Shown here piece after piece: positions 1 through 8,520 of a stretch of DNA of 64,000 nucleotides. This DNA is from an uncultured Pelagibacteraceae bacterium (lineage in GTDB: Bacteria; Pseudomonadota; Alphaproteobacteria; Pelagibacterales; Pelagibacteraceae). Each line of letters opens with the position of its first letter. The stretch's first letter is position 1. The translations under genes and the position numbers were made by a program. Location: NCBI GenBank assembly GCA_902556905.1, contig CACDYK010000001.1:1-64000 (forward strand). The letters run 5' to 3'. The notes under the pieces were generated by a model. The model was given only the letters and a program-made list of their open reading frames with translations. It was not told where the DNA came from and did no database searches.

Positions 1-1461
1 TTGGATGCTGGAAAAAATAGACACAATATGGATACACTATCTGAAATTCATCTAGGCCATAAAACAATTTCTTTCAAAGAGATTGTTGGAACTGGAAAAA
101 AAGAGATAAATTTTAGTGATGTAGAGATTGAAAAAGCTAAAGATTATGCAGCTGAAGATGCAGATATAACGTTTAGATTATATAAAAAGTTTATCAAAAA
201 TTTGAAGTTAGAAAAAATGGTAAATATTTATGAAATTTTTGAAAAACCTTTAATTAAAATTCTTGCTTTTATGGAGATGGAAGGAATTGAAGTTGATAGT
301 AAATTCTTAAAATCACTTTCTTTAAAATTTGAAAAAAAAATAAATAACTTAGAAAAAAAAGTTTTTAAAATTTCTAAAAAAGAATTTAATATTGCCTCCC
401 CAAAACAATTAGGTGAAATAATTTATAATGATCTTAAGATTGCGGGTTTAAAAAAGACTAAAAAAGGAAGTTTTGCTACAAGTGCAAGTGTTTTAGAAGA
501 TTTAGCTTTTAAAGGTCACGAATTTCCTCAATTAATTCTAGATTGGAGGCAAGTATCAAAGCTTAAAAATACTTATTCAGATTCTTTACCAGAACACATC
601 AATCCTTCAACAAAAAGAGTGCATACTTCATTTTTGTTAGCAGCCACTTCAACTGGTAGATTAGCATCTAGTGATCCAAATTTACAAAATATCCCTATAA
701 AATCAGAAGACGGAAAAGATATTAGAAAAGCTTTTGCTGCTAAAAAGGATTATCTTTTAATTTCGGCAGATTATAATCAAATTGAAATGAGAATCTTGGC
801 AGATCTAGCAGATGTTAAAGAATTAAAAAAAGCTTTTAAGAATAATGAGGATATTCATTCATTAACAGCTAGTCAGATTTTCAATATAGATATTAAAAAA
901 GTAAATCAAGATCATCGAAGAAAAGCAAAAGCAATTAATTTTGGAATTATTTATGGAATTTCACAGTATGGTTTAGCAAAACAGATAAATGTTTCAAATT
1001 ATGAAGCAGAAGAATTTTTGGACGCATATTTTGCAAAATTTCCTGAAATAAAAATTTATATGGATAGTACAATTAAGTTTTGTAGAAAAACTGGTTTTGT
1101 TAATAATATTTTTGGTAGAAGATCCCATTTCAATGGAATTAATGACAAAAATTTTAATATAAGAAATTTTCAAGAGCGAGCTGCAATTAATGCTCCTATA
1201 CAAGGATCAGCAGCAGAAATTATGCGTTTAGCTATGATTAGATTGGATAAAAAATTATTAGAACAAAAAAATATTAAATCTAAAATGCTTTTACAGATTC
1301 ATGATGAGTTAATATTTGAGATACCAAAAAAAGATGAAAAAATGATGGTCAAATTAATAAAAGAAGAAATGACTAGTGTTGTTCAAAGTGACTATCATTC
1401 ATTTTCAACTCCATTAACAGTTGATGTTAATGTTGGAGATAATTGGGGAATGCTTCATTAA
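1..1461 (+). CDS. polA: DNA polymerase I, C-terminal part (5' end outside window)
   Basis: Repair and Okazaki-fragment polymerase. The reading frame is open at base 1, so the gene starts upstream and the 5' nuclease domain is missing from view. The first ~60 visible residues are the end of the 3'-5' exonuclease domain and include an ExoIII motif (Y49..D53), so proofreading is probably intact. The Klenow polymerase domain follows: motif A with D257 (DYNQIEMR), the O-helix with R306/R307, K310, F314 and Y318, and motif C HDE at 434-436. The frame stops at a TAA, 49 bases before the chvI-like gene. Identification is secure; only the start is unknown. Confidence 0.97.
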   Translation: MDAGKNRHNMDTLSEIHLGHKTISFKEIVGTGKKEINFSDVEIEKAKDYAAEDADITFRLYKKFIKNLKLEKMVNIYEIFEKPLIKILAFMEMEGIEVDSKFLKSLSLKFEKKINNLEKKVFKISKKEFNIASPKQLGEIIYNDLKIAGLKKTKKGSFATSASVLEDLAFKGHEFPQLILDWRQVSKLKNTYSDSLPEHINPSTKRVHTSFLLAATSTGRLASSDPNLQNIPIKSEDGKDIRKAFAAKKDYLLISADYNQIEMRILADLADVKELKKAFKNNEDIHSLTASQIFNIDIKKVNQDHRRKAKAINFGIIYGISQYGLAKQINVSNYEAEEFLDAYFAKFPEIKIYMDSTIKFCRKTGFVNNIFGRRSHFNGINDKNFNIRNFQERAAINAPIQGSAAEIMRLAMIRLDKKLLEQKNIKSKMLLQIHDELIFEIPKKDEKMMVKLIKEEMTSVVQSDYHSFSTPLTVDVNVGDNWGMLH

Positions 1462-1510
1462 TTTAATTAGATTGCCCAATTTAGAACAATTTAGTATTTT
1501 TATATAAGGA

Positions 1511-2218
1511 ATGCATAAACAAACTATAGCTTTAATAGATGATGATAGAAATATTCTAACAAGTTTGAGTATTGCTCTAGAAAAAGAAGGCTTTAAAGTT
1601 CAAACATATATTGATGGTGAAAGTGCATTAATTGGTCTGACCAGAACGCCCCCTGATTTAGCAGTGGTTGATATAAAGATGCCTAAAATGGATGGTGAGG
1701 AGTTACTCAAAAAGCTTAGAAAAAAAACATCATTACCAGTAATTTTTTTGACATCTAAAGATGATGAGATTGATGAATTGTTAGGATTGAAACTAGGAGC
1801 AGATGATTTTGTAAAAAAATCTGGAGGTTTTTCAATTAAAGTTTTGATTGAAAGAATTAGAGTTCAGCTAAGAAAAAAAGACTCTAATAATATTTTAGAA
1901 GAAAATAAAAGTTTAATATCACACGGAAGTCTAAAATTAGATCCCTCTCAACTTGAATGTGAATGGAATAATAAACAGCTCCCAGATAAACTGACCACAA
2001 CAGAATTTTTAATTGTTAAGGAGTTGGCAAAAAGACCAGGAATTATTAAAGAACGTGCTCAATTAATGGATATTGCTTATAGAGAAGATACCGATATCGA
2101 GGATAGAACTATCGATAGTCATGTTAAAAGAATTCGTAAAAAATTTAAAAAAATAGACCCTAATTTTTCAGCTATTGAAACTAGATATGGTAGTGGATAT
2201 AGATGGAATGTTAGCTAA
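1511..2218 (+). CDS. chvI: ChvI-like OmpR-family response regulator
   Basis: Cytoplasmic DNA-binding response regulator of 235 residues. The receiver domain (about 1-120) has the acidic triad D10-D12, phospho-acceptor D54 in VVDIKMPKMDG, T81 and K102. The C-terminal half is an OmpR winged helix ending in the usual GSGYRW. It overlaps the following kinase gene by one base (TAATG), so the two are translationally coupled. The pairing with a ChvG-like kinase next to ahcY matches the alphaproteobacterial ChvG/ChvI envelope and acid stress system. The symbol rests on synteny and family resemblance, since OmpR-family paralogues are alike. Confidence 0.85.
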   Translation: MHKQTIALIDDDRNILTSLSIALEKEGFKVQTYIDGESALIGLTRTPPDLAVVDIKMPKMDGEELLKKLRKKTSLPVIFLTSKDDEIDELLGLKLGADDFVKKSGGFSIKVLIERIRVQLRKKDSNNILEENKSLISHGSLKLDPSQLECEWNNKQLPDKLTTTEFLIVKELAKRPGIIKERAQLMDIAYREDTDIEDRTIDSHVKRIRKKFKKIDPNFSAIETRYGSGYRWNVS

Positions 2219-3759
2219 TGTTTAGTAAATACTTAAAAAGTCTATCTATATTAAAAAAATTTTTATTCATAAACTTTATAATCTTTACAATTATTAGCTT
2301 ATTCACTTTTGTTTACTTAAGTAACGTTCAGCCCAATCTAATTAAAAAGAAATCAGTAAAGCATTTAAATGTAATAGATAATACAATTAATACTCTTATA
2401 AGATTAGATGTTAAATTTGATGTTGATGATATTAGAAAGTTTTTATTTTCAACTAGATTTATTTTTCAAAATTTGGATAGAGTAATATTTTTTGATAATG
2501 ACTCAAATATAGTAGGTGATACAGATACCTTAGATCTTGATCCAAGGTCTTTTTCTACAAGGTTAGATGAAATTGAATTTGAAAGTTTAAATGATAATAA
2601 AAATGATAAAAATGATAAAAACAAGAATATTAATGTAACCAAAAATAAAAACTTTACTTTTAAAGATATTTTAAAAAAATATTTAAATTCTGATGCTTAT
2701 GGAAATTCTTACACATTCATACAGGAAGATCTTAATCAATTTAGATTAATTACAATTAAAAATGTAATTAAAGATAATTCAAATATTGGATACATTGCTA
2801 TTACAGAAAATGCTAATGATATAAAAATAGCTACTGATGAAAGGAAAGCTTTTGTTCTTAGAACAGCGATTGCTGTGGGTTTTGTAATTTTAATTTTCTC
2901 TTTTGTTTTGAGCAGGTATTTTATTAAACCAATTCAAAACCTAGTGAGTTATACAAAAGTAATTAAAGACAAAAGTCAAACTAAAACAAACATTGAAAGC
3001 TTAAAAAGTCGTAATGATGAATTGGGTCTTTTATCAAATTCACTCGATGATATGACAATTGAACTTCAAAAGAGAGTTGCTCATGCTGAAAATTTTTCTA
3101 CAGATCTAGTTCATGAAATAAGAAACCCATTGGCATCTCTTAAGAGTGCTTCAGAGATACTGCAAGATTCTAATAACTCAGAACAAAGATTAAAATTACT
3201 AAATATTCTTAGTCACGATGTTTTAAGAATTGAAAGACTAATAACTGATTATTCTCAGATGTTAAAAGATGAAGTGGCTCTTAGCAAAGAAAAAATGAAG
3301 AAAATTAATATAGAGCCAATTATTCAATCTGTTGTTGAAGATTATAATAATATCCAAAAAGTTAAAAAAAATATCAAAATTAATTATAAAAATGATGGCA
3401 AAGAAAAATATATTATTAATGGCATTGAGAATAGAATTGAACAAATAATTGCCAACCTGTTAGATAATTCAATTTCATTTTGTAAAGAAGGTGAAAATAT
3501 TTTTGTGAATATATCAAATACCGTTGATAAAAAAATTTCGGTAAAGATTATTGATGATGGGCAAGGATTTAAAGAGAAAGATACGTCAAAAATATTCAAA
3601 AGATTTTATAGCAATAGACCTGATAAATTTGGAGAACATTCGGGTCTTGGATTAAATATTGCTAAAAATTTAGTTGATCTTCATGATGGTGAAATTGTAG
3701 CATCTAATCGATTAGATAGAGATGGAGCAATTGTAGAAATAAGGTTTCCAAGTGTATAA
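2218..3759 (+). CDS. chvG: ChvG-like membrane sensor histidine kinase
   Basis: Partner kinase of the preceding regulator, 513 residues. One membrane segment lies near residues 16-36, a periplasmic sensor region runs to about 215, a second membrane segment follows (217-237), then HAMP, DHp and HATPase domains. The phospho-acceptor H299 sits in VHEIRNPLASL. The N box (NLLDNS), G1 (DDGQGF) and G2 (SGLGLNIA) boxes are present, so it should be active. The periplasmic region contains an Asn/Asp/Lys low-complexity stretch encoded by a near 9-base repeat (2590-2625). In many alphaproteobacteria hprK follows chvG; here ahcY follows directly. Confidence 0.88.
   Translation: MFSKYLKSLSILKKFLFINFIIFTIISLFTFVYLSNVQPNLIKKKSVKHLNVIDNTINTLIRLDVKFDVDDIRKFLFSTRFIFQNLDRVIFFDNDSNIVGDTDTLDLDPRSFSTRLDEIEFESLNDNKNDKNDKNKNINVTKNKNFTFKDILKKYLNSDAYGNSYTFIQEDLNQFRLITIKNVIKDNSNIGYIAITENANDIKIATDERKAFVLRTAIAVGFVILIFSFVLSRYFIKPIQNLVSYTKVIKDKSQTKTNIESLKSRNDELGLLSNSLDDMTIELQKRVAHAENFSTDLVHEIRNPLASLKSASEILQDSNNSEQRLKLLNILSHDVLRIERLITDYSQMLKDEVALSKEKMKKINIEPIIQSVVEDYNNIQKVKKNIKINYKNDGKEKYIINGIENRIEQIIANLLDNSISFCKEGENIFVNISNTVDKKISVKIIDDGQGFKEKDTSKIFKRFYSNRPDKFGEHSGLGLNIAKNLVDLHDGEIVASNRLDRDGAIVEIRFPSV
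2590..2625 (+). repeat. Short tandem repeat (about 9-base unit) inside chvG
   Basis: Imperfect AATGATAAA-type units encode an N-D-K-rich run in the periplasmic sensor domain, around residues 125-136. The length is compatible with replication slippage without frame loss because the unit is a multiple of three. A functional effect is not known. Confidence 0.6.
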
Positions 3760-3766
3760 TCTTAAC

Positions 3767-3794
3767 TTGATTTGTCGTTTGTTGACTGTATAAG
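3767..3794 (+). promoter_or_regulatory. Possible sigma70-type promoter for ahcY
   Basis: A TTGATT box (3767-3772) is followed by 16 bases and TATAAG (3789-3794), only 9 bases before the ahcY ATG at 3803. If used, the transcript would have almost no leader. In a genome this AT-rich such matches arise by chance, so this is weak evidence. Confidence 0.3.
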
Positions 3795-3802
3795 ATTTTC
3801 TC

Positions 3803-5089
3803 ATGAAAGATTTTAAAGTCAAAGATATATCATCAGCTGAATTTGGAAGAAAAGAGATCTCAATAGCAGAGAGTGAAATGCCAGGATTAATGGCATTAAG
3901 AGAAGAGTATTCAGAAACTAGACCTTTAAAAGGTGCTAGAATTATTGGTTGTTTACACATGACTATTCAAACAGCTGTATTGATAGAAACATTGGTTGCT
4001 TTAGGTGCTGAGGTGAGATGGTCTTCATGTAACATATTTTCAACTCAAGATCATGCAGCTGCTGCAATCGCAAAAGCTGGAATACCTGTTTACGCATGGA
4101 AAGGCGAGACTGAAGAAGAATACCTTTGGTGTATTAAACAAACCATAGTTGGCAAACCTGACTGGAAGCCAAATATGCTTTTAGATGATGGCGGTGATTT
4201 AACCGCAATTATGCATAATGAATATAAGGATTTAATGAAAGACATAAAAGGAGTTTCAGAGGAAACTACCACAGGAATAAAAGCATTGAATAAGATGGAA
4301 AAAGAAAATTCTCTTTTAGTGCCAGCAATTAATGTTAATGACTCAGTTACTAAATCAAAATTTGATAATTTATATGGTTGTAGAGAAAGCCTGGTTGATG
4401 GAATTAGAAGAGCAACAGATGTAATGATGTCAGGAAAAATTGCAATCGTAGCTGGTTTTGGAGATGTAGGTAAAGGAAGCGCAGCATCATTAAGACAAAG
4501 CGGGGCGAGAGTTTTAGTTACTGAAGCAGATCCAATATGCGCGTTACAAGCTGCAATGGAAGGATATGAAGTTGTTTTAATGGAGGAGGCTATTAGCAGA
4601 GCTGATATCGTTGTAACAGCCACTGGTAACAAAGATATTGTCACCGCCGATCATATGAGAGATATGAAAGATAGAGCAATATTATGTAATATTGGCCACT
4701 TTGATAATGAAATTCAAGTTGAAGCCCTTAAAAATTACAAATGGAGTGAAGTTAAACCTCAAGTTCACGAAATAGAATTACCGAGTAAAAAAAGAATTAT
4801 ACTTTTAGCAGAGGGAAGACTAGTTAATCTAGGTTGTGCAACTGGGCATCCAAGTTTTGTTATGAGCGCTTCATTTACAAACCAAGTAATTGCACAGATT
4901 GAGCTTTGGAATAATCATAAAAATTATGAAAATAAAGTTTATGTACTTCCTAAACATTTGGATGAAAAAGTTGCAACTCTTCATTTAAAAAAAGTTGGTG
5001 CCAAACTTACCAAATTATCTAAAGAACAAGCAGATTATATAAGTGTTGGGACAGAAGGTCCATTCAAACCAGATGCCTATCGCTATTAA
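3803..5089 (+). CDS. ahcY: Adenosylhomocysteinase (SAH hydrolase)
   Basis: Cytosolic NAD-dependent enzyme that reversibly splits S-adenosylhomocysteine into adenosine and homocysteine, clearing the product of methyltransferases. The 428 residues are the usual short bacterial length. The NAD-binding motif GFGDVGKGS lies near residues 217-225, and the C-terminus ends in the family's [10 protein letters not shown]. No SAH riboswitch is visible in the 43-base gap after chvG. The 3' end overlaps tsaE by 17 bases. Base usage is slightly richer in GC than in its neighbours, as expected for a well-expressed gene. Confidence 0.97.
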   Translation: MKDFKVKDISSAEFGRKEISIAESEMPGLMALREEYSETRPLKGARIIGCLHMTIQTAVLIETLVALGAEVRWSSCNIFSTQDHAAAAIAKAGIPVYAWKGETEEEYLWCIKQTIVGKPDWKPNMLLDDGGDLTAIMHNEYKDLMKDIKGVSEETTTGIKALNKMEKENSLLVPAINVNDSVTKSKFDNLYGCRESLVDGIRRATDVMMSGKIAIVAGFGDVGKGSAASLRQSGARVLVTEADPICALQAAMEGYEVVLMEEAISRADIVVTATGNKDIVTADHMRDMKDRAILCNIGHFDNEIQVEALKNYKWSEVKPQVHEIELPSKKRIILLAEGRLVNLGCATGHPSFVMSASFTNQVIAQIELWNNHKNYENKVYVLPKHLDEKVATLHLKKVGAKLTKLSKEQADYISVGTEGPFKPDAYRY

Positions 5090-5528
5090 AAATAGCATAA
5101 TAGATATATCCTCAGAAGAGACGACTAAAGAATTAGCTCAAAATTTTTCTGATTATCTTAAAGGTGGTGAAATAATTTTTTTATATGGAGAGATGGGTGT
5201 TGGTAAAACTACTTTTGTAAAATATTTAATTAATCAATTTCAAATTAAAAAAAATTTACAGACTAGTGAGGTAACAAGTCCAACATTTAATTTACTCAAT
5301 GAGTATGATGTAAATGATCTTACTATTAAACATTATGATCTGTTTAGATTAAAAGACAAATTTGAATTAAAAAATTTAGACATATTTGAAAATAATAAAA
5401 GCACAGTAACTTTAATAGAGTGGCCTCAATTAATTAATAAAGAAAAATTAAATAAAACTATAGATTTAATATTTAACTATGAAAATGAATTAAATAATAG
5501 ATCTGTTAAAATTGATGGATTAGATTAA
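5073..5528 (+). CDS. tsaE: tRNA t6A biosynthesis ATPase TsaE
   Basis: P-loop ATPase that supports the TsaB/TsaD complex making N6-threonylcarbamoyladenosine at position 37 of ANN-decoding tRNAs. The Walker A motif GEMGVGKT lies near residues 39-46, followed by [11 protein letters not shown] and HYDLFRL, all family signatures. The ATG at 5073 is preferred over a GTG at 5043: the alternative would add ten residues without family similarity and lengthen the overlap with ahcY to 47 bases. At 151 residues it has the normal size. It probably forms an operon with the two genes that follow. Confidence 0.93.
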   Translation: MPIAIKNSIIDISSEETTKELAQNFSDYLKGGEIIFLYGEMGVGKTTFVKYLINQFQIKKNLQTSEVTSPTFNLLNEYDVNDLTIKHYDLFRLKDKFELKNLDIFENNKSTVTLIEWPQLINKEKLNKTIDLIFNYENELNNRSVKIDGLD

Positions 5529-5537
5529 TCTTTTAGT

Positions 5538-6488
5538 ATGAAACTTTCAAAAGATTTTAAGGAAATTAAAGGAGATGCTTCTTTTAGAAAATTTTATAGA
5601 AATACTAAAAAAAATTCAATTATAGTATTTGCAAATAGAGAAAAAATTAAAAATTTATTAATTTATGACTCAATTAATAAAATCTTAATTAAAAATAATA
5701 TAATTGCACCTAAATTATTAAGTCAAAATTATAAAGAGAATTATATTGAAATACAGGATTTGGGAAAAAAAACTATTTATCAAATATTTTCAAGAAATAA
5801 AAAAAATCAATTTTTAATATTCAAAAAAGTAATTAATATTTTAAATAAAATTCAATTAGTAAAAGAAAAAAAAATCAAAAATTTCAGAAATAAATCTTAT
5901 CTGATTAAAGATTACAAAAGTAAGATCTTATTAGATGAAACAAAGTTATTTAGTCAATGGTATGTTCCAAAAAAATTAAACAAAAAAAAAATCAATACAT
6001 TTAATAGTAAATTTGATAAAGAAATTAAGTTGGTATTATCAAAACTTAATTTTCAAAATGATACTTTTGTTCATAGAGATTTTCATGTTTCAAATTTAAT
6101 CATTAACTCCAAAAATCAAATTGGATTAATTGATAATCAAGATGCTCTTATTGGAAACAAAGCCTATGATTTAGCGTCCCTAATTGATGATGTCAGATAC
6201 AAAACACCCAATTCATTAAAAGATAAAGTGTACAACTATTATTTAAGCACTAATAAAAAAATTGATGTAAATAAATTTAAAAATGATTTCGATATTTTAT
6301 CAGTTCTTAGAAATTTAAAAATTATTGGAATATTTATGAGATTGGCAGAAAGAGATAAGAAAAGAAAATATTTAAAACTTATTCCATATGCATGGAATAT
6401 GATTGATAGCAGGATGAGTAAAAATAATGACTTAATTAATTTGAAGTTATTATTAGCGACTAATTTTCCTAAATTTATAATTAAGTAA
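5538..6488 (+). CDS. amgK: Sugar-kinase-like aminoglycoside phosphotransferase (AmgK-like)
   Basis: Protein of 316 residues with the aminoglycoside phosphotransferase (protein-kinase-like) fold. The catalytic loop HRDFHVSN is near 179-186, and the metal-binding segment LIDNQD is near 199-204. In proteobacteria this gene sits beside tsaE and a MurU nucleotidyltransferase. The pair phosphorylates the anomeric position of N-acetylmuramate (AmgK) and then makes UDP-MurNAc (MurU), recycling peptidoglycan without going through GlcNAc. The gene order tsaE-this gene-murU supports that role. The substrate is inferred from synteny; the sequence is lysine-rich and divergent. Confidence 0.8.
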   Translation: MKLSKDFKEIKGDASFRKFYRNTKKNSIIVFANREKIKNLLIYDSINKILIKNNIIAPKLLSQNYKENYIEIQDLGKKTIYQIFSRNKKNQFLIFKKVINILNKIQLVKEKKIKNFRNKSYLIKDYKSKILLDETKLFSQWYVPKKLNKKKINTFNSKFDKEIKLVLSKLNFQNDTFVHRDFHVSNLIINSKNQIGLIDNQDALIGNKAYDLASLIDDVRYKTPNSLKDKVYNYYLSTNKKIDVNKFKNDFDILSVLRNLKIIGIFMRLAERDKKRKYLKLIPYAWNMIDSRMSKNNDLINLKLLLATNFPKFIIK

Positions 6489-6489
6489 A

Positions 6490-7179
6490 ATGAGAATTAA
6501 CACAGCCTTTATTTTATGTGCAGGATTTGGAAAAAGATTAAATCCGCTGACACTAAATACCCCCAAACCTTTAATCAAATTAAACAATATTGCAGTGCTT
6601 GAAACTTGTATTAATCTAATTGAAAGTTTGGGTATACATCAAATTATTATTAATACCTTTTATTTAAAAAATCAAATTCATGATTTTATAAATAATAAAA
6701 AATTTAAATCTAAAATTTCAATTATTGAAGATGGTGAGAAAATTCTTGATACAGGTGGTGCAATAAAAAATATGATGAAATATACAAGTGAAGATAATGT
6801 TTTAATTTTTAACCCGGATACAATATGGAAGAAAAATTATTTTAATGAAATTATTGAAATGGAAAATATTTATTTTTCCAAAAAACTAAAAAATATACTT
6901 TTATTAGTAAAAAAGGAATTAAGTTTTGATAAAAATTTAAATGGTGATTTTGATCTTAAAGAAAATTTAATTATAAAAAATAACAAGACTAAATTTATTT
7001 ATACAGGGTGTCAAATTATTAATAAAAAACTTCTTTCAAATTATAAAGATAAAATTTTTTCGATAACAAATGTATGGAACGATTTAATTGAAAAAAAAGA
7101 ATTATATGGATTTGAGACTGATAATGATTTTTATCATTTAACTGATCTTGAAACTTTTAAAAAACTACAAGATCTTTAG
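6490..7179 (+). CDS. murU: Nucleotidyltransferase, MurU-like
   Basis: Sugar-1-phosphate nucleotidyltransferase of 229 residues. The nucleotide-binding signature LCAGFGKRLNPLT (9-21), followed by TPKPLI, is typical of the NTP_transferase family. FNPDTIW holds the metal-binding aspartate. It begins one base after the AmgK-like stop codon, so the two are almost certainly co-transcribed and act in sequence in MurNAc recycling. The 3' end overlaps the convergent gpmA gene by 23 bases. Related mannose-1-phosphate or glucose-1-phosphate transferases cannot be excluded from sequence alone. Confidence 0.8.
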   Translation: MRINTAFILCAGFGKRLNPLTLNTPKPLIKLNNIAVLETCINLIESLGIHQIIINTFYLKNQIHDFINNKKFKSKISIIEDGEKILDTGGAIKNMMKYTSEDNVLIFNPDTIWKKNYFNEIIEMENIYFSKKLKNILLLVKKELSFDKNLNGDFDLKENLIIKNNKTKFIYTGCQIINKKLLSNYKDKIFSITNVWNDLIEKKELYGFETDNDFYHLTDLETFKKLQDL

Positions 7180-7870
7180 CTCTTTCTTTATCTAAGTATT
7201 TGCAATCAGTAATTTCATTCTTTTCATCTAATTTTATTACAAGTGGATTTCCAGTTGGTATCTCCAATTTAGATATTTGATTTTCATCTAATTTAAATAA
7301 ATATTTACATAATGCTCTTATCGAATTTCCATGTGCAGATATTAAAATATTGTTATTCGAAATTTTATTTTCGATTTCTTGTTTATAAAACTCTAATACT
7401 CTTTCATAAGTATCTTTAAGAGACTCTGTGTCAGGAATTCTATTATTTGGTATTTCTCTGTAAGTATCAATATTAATAGGGTGATAAGGATTTTCTCTAT
7501 CCAACGGGTCAGGTCGCAAATCCCATGATCGTCTAAATTGATGAACTTTTTCTTCACCAAGTTTTACTTTCATTTCATCTTTATTTAAGCCTGTAAGAGC
7601 TCCATAATGTCGTTCATTTAGTTGCCAAGCTTCTTTCGAAACTTTCATATCCTTTAACTTTTGTTTTATTAATTTTAAAGTATTTTTTGCTCTTAATTGA
7701 AAAGATGAATAATAAATATCAATATTTATATTTTTCATTTTTATCAGTTCACCGGCTTTTATGGCCTCTGATTTACCATTTGTAGTCAAGTCTACATCAA
7801 CCCAGCCTGTGAATTTTTTTTCAAGATTCCATATACTTTGACCATGTCTTACTAAAATTAAATAACTCAT
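7157..7870 (-). CDS. gpmA: 2,3-bisphosphoglycerate-dependent phosphoglycerate mutase
   Basis: Glycolytic/gluconeogenic enzyme interconverting 3- and 2-phosphoglycerate. The catalytic phospho-histidine is in VRHGQSIWN near the N-terminus. The ERHYGALTGLNK segment and the second histidine in SAHGNSIRAL are present. At 237 residues it is the normal length for the dPGM type. It is transcribed alone, toward murU, with which it overlaps by 23 bases at the 3' end. A 50-base gap separates its start from the divergent lipoprotein gene, so both promoters must lie there. Confidence 0.95.
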   Translation of the reverse strand: MSYLILVRHGQSIWNLEKKFTGWVDVDLTTNGKSEAIKAGELIKMKNINIDIYYSSFQLRAKNTLKLIKQKLKDMKVSKEAWQLNERHYGALTGLNKDEMKVKLGEEKVHQFRRSWDLRPDPLDRENPYHPINIDTYREIPNNRIPDTESLKDTYERVLEFYKQEIENKISNNNILISAHGNSIRALCKYLFKLDENQISKLEIPTGNPLVIKLDEKNEITDCKYLDKERAKDLVVF

Positions 7871-7920
7871 TTGTTAATCTTTTAATTTAATTTATAAAAT
7901 ATGACTACTAATAAAATTAT

Positions 7921-8520
7921 ATGAAAATTTTAAGAGCCTATTCATTATTTGTAATATTACTTTTTATTTCAGCTTGTTCTTCAATACCGTCAAACACATC
8001 AAATAGCTGTTCAATATTTAATGAAAGATATTTATGGTTTAAACATGCTAGTAAATCAGAAAATAAATGGGGAACACCTGTTTATTTGCAGTTAGCTATT
8101 ATAAAAATGGAGTCAGATTTTGATTGGCTTGCAAAACCTCCTAGACAAAAACTTTTTAAAGTAATTCCTTATAAAAGACCCTCAAGTTCATTTGGGTATT
8201 CTCAAGCAGTTAATGGTACCTGGGAACAATATAAAAAAGAAACAGGAAATAAGCTTGCAGTAAGAACTAGGTTTAAAGATAGTGTTGATTTCATCGGATG
8301 GTACACTAATAAATCAAGCTCTATTTTAAAAATTTCTAAAACTGATGCCTTTAAGCAGTATGTTGCTTACCATGAAGGATGGGGAAATTACAAACATTAC
8401 AAAAAAAATAAAAAGATAATTAATTTAGCAAAAAGAGTTGAAAAACAATCTAATGTTTATAAAAAACAACTAAAAGAATGTAGCAGTTCACTAATCAGAA
8501 ATAAATATATTATTTTTTAG
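7921..8520 (+). CDS. Lipoprotein with lytic-transglycosylase (SLT-like) domain
   Basis: A lipoprotein signal with lipobox ISAC puts the lipidated cysteine at residue 19. The rest resembles small SLT-type transglycosylases: a candidate catalytic E64 in IIKMESDFDW, then SSFGYSQAVNGTWEQY (about 89-104), and a YVAYHEGWGNY segment late in the protein. It probably cleaves peptidoglycan from the periplasmic side of a membrane. It is 199 residues, shorter than MltC-type enzymes, with no accessory domain. The last 11 bases overlap the convergent RND pump gene. Confidence 0.78.
   Translation: MKILRAYSLFVILLFISACSSIPSNTSNSCSIFNERYLWFKHASKSENKWGTPVYLQLAIIKMESDFDWLAKPPRQKLFKVIPYKRPSSSFGYSQAVNGTWEQYKKETGNKLAVRTRFKDSVDFIGWYTNKSSSILKISKTDAFKQYVAYHEGWGNYKHYKKNKKIINLAKRVEKQSNVYKKQLKECSSSLIRNKYIIF

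Noticed and set aside
3760-3802. SAH riboswitch before ahcY
   Set aside because: The gap is only 43 bases and has no GC-rich pseudoknot pattern.
4090-4644. 184-residue ORF on the minus strand inside ahcY
   Set aside because: It lies fully within a certain gene, its product has no motif, and its composition mirrors the complementary strand of ahcY.
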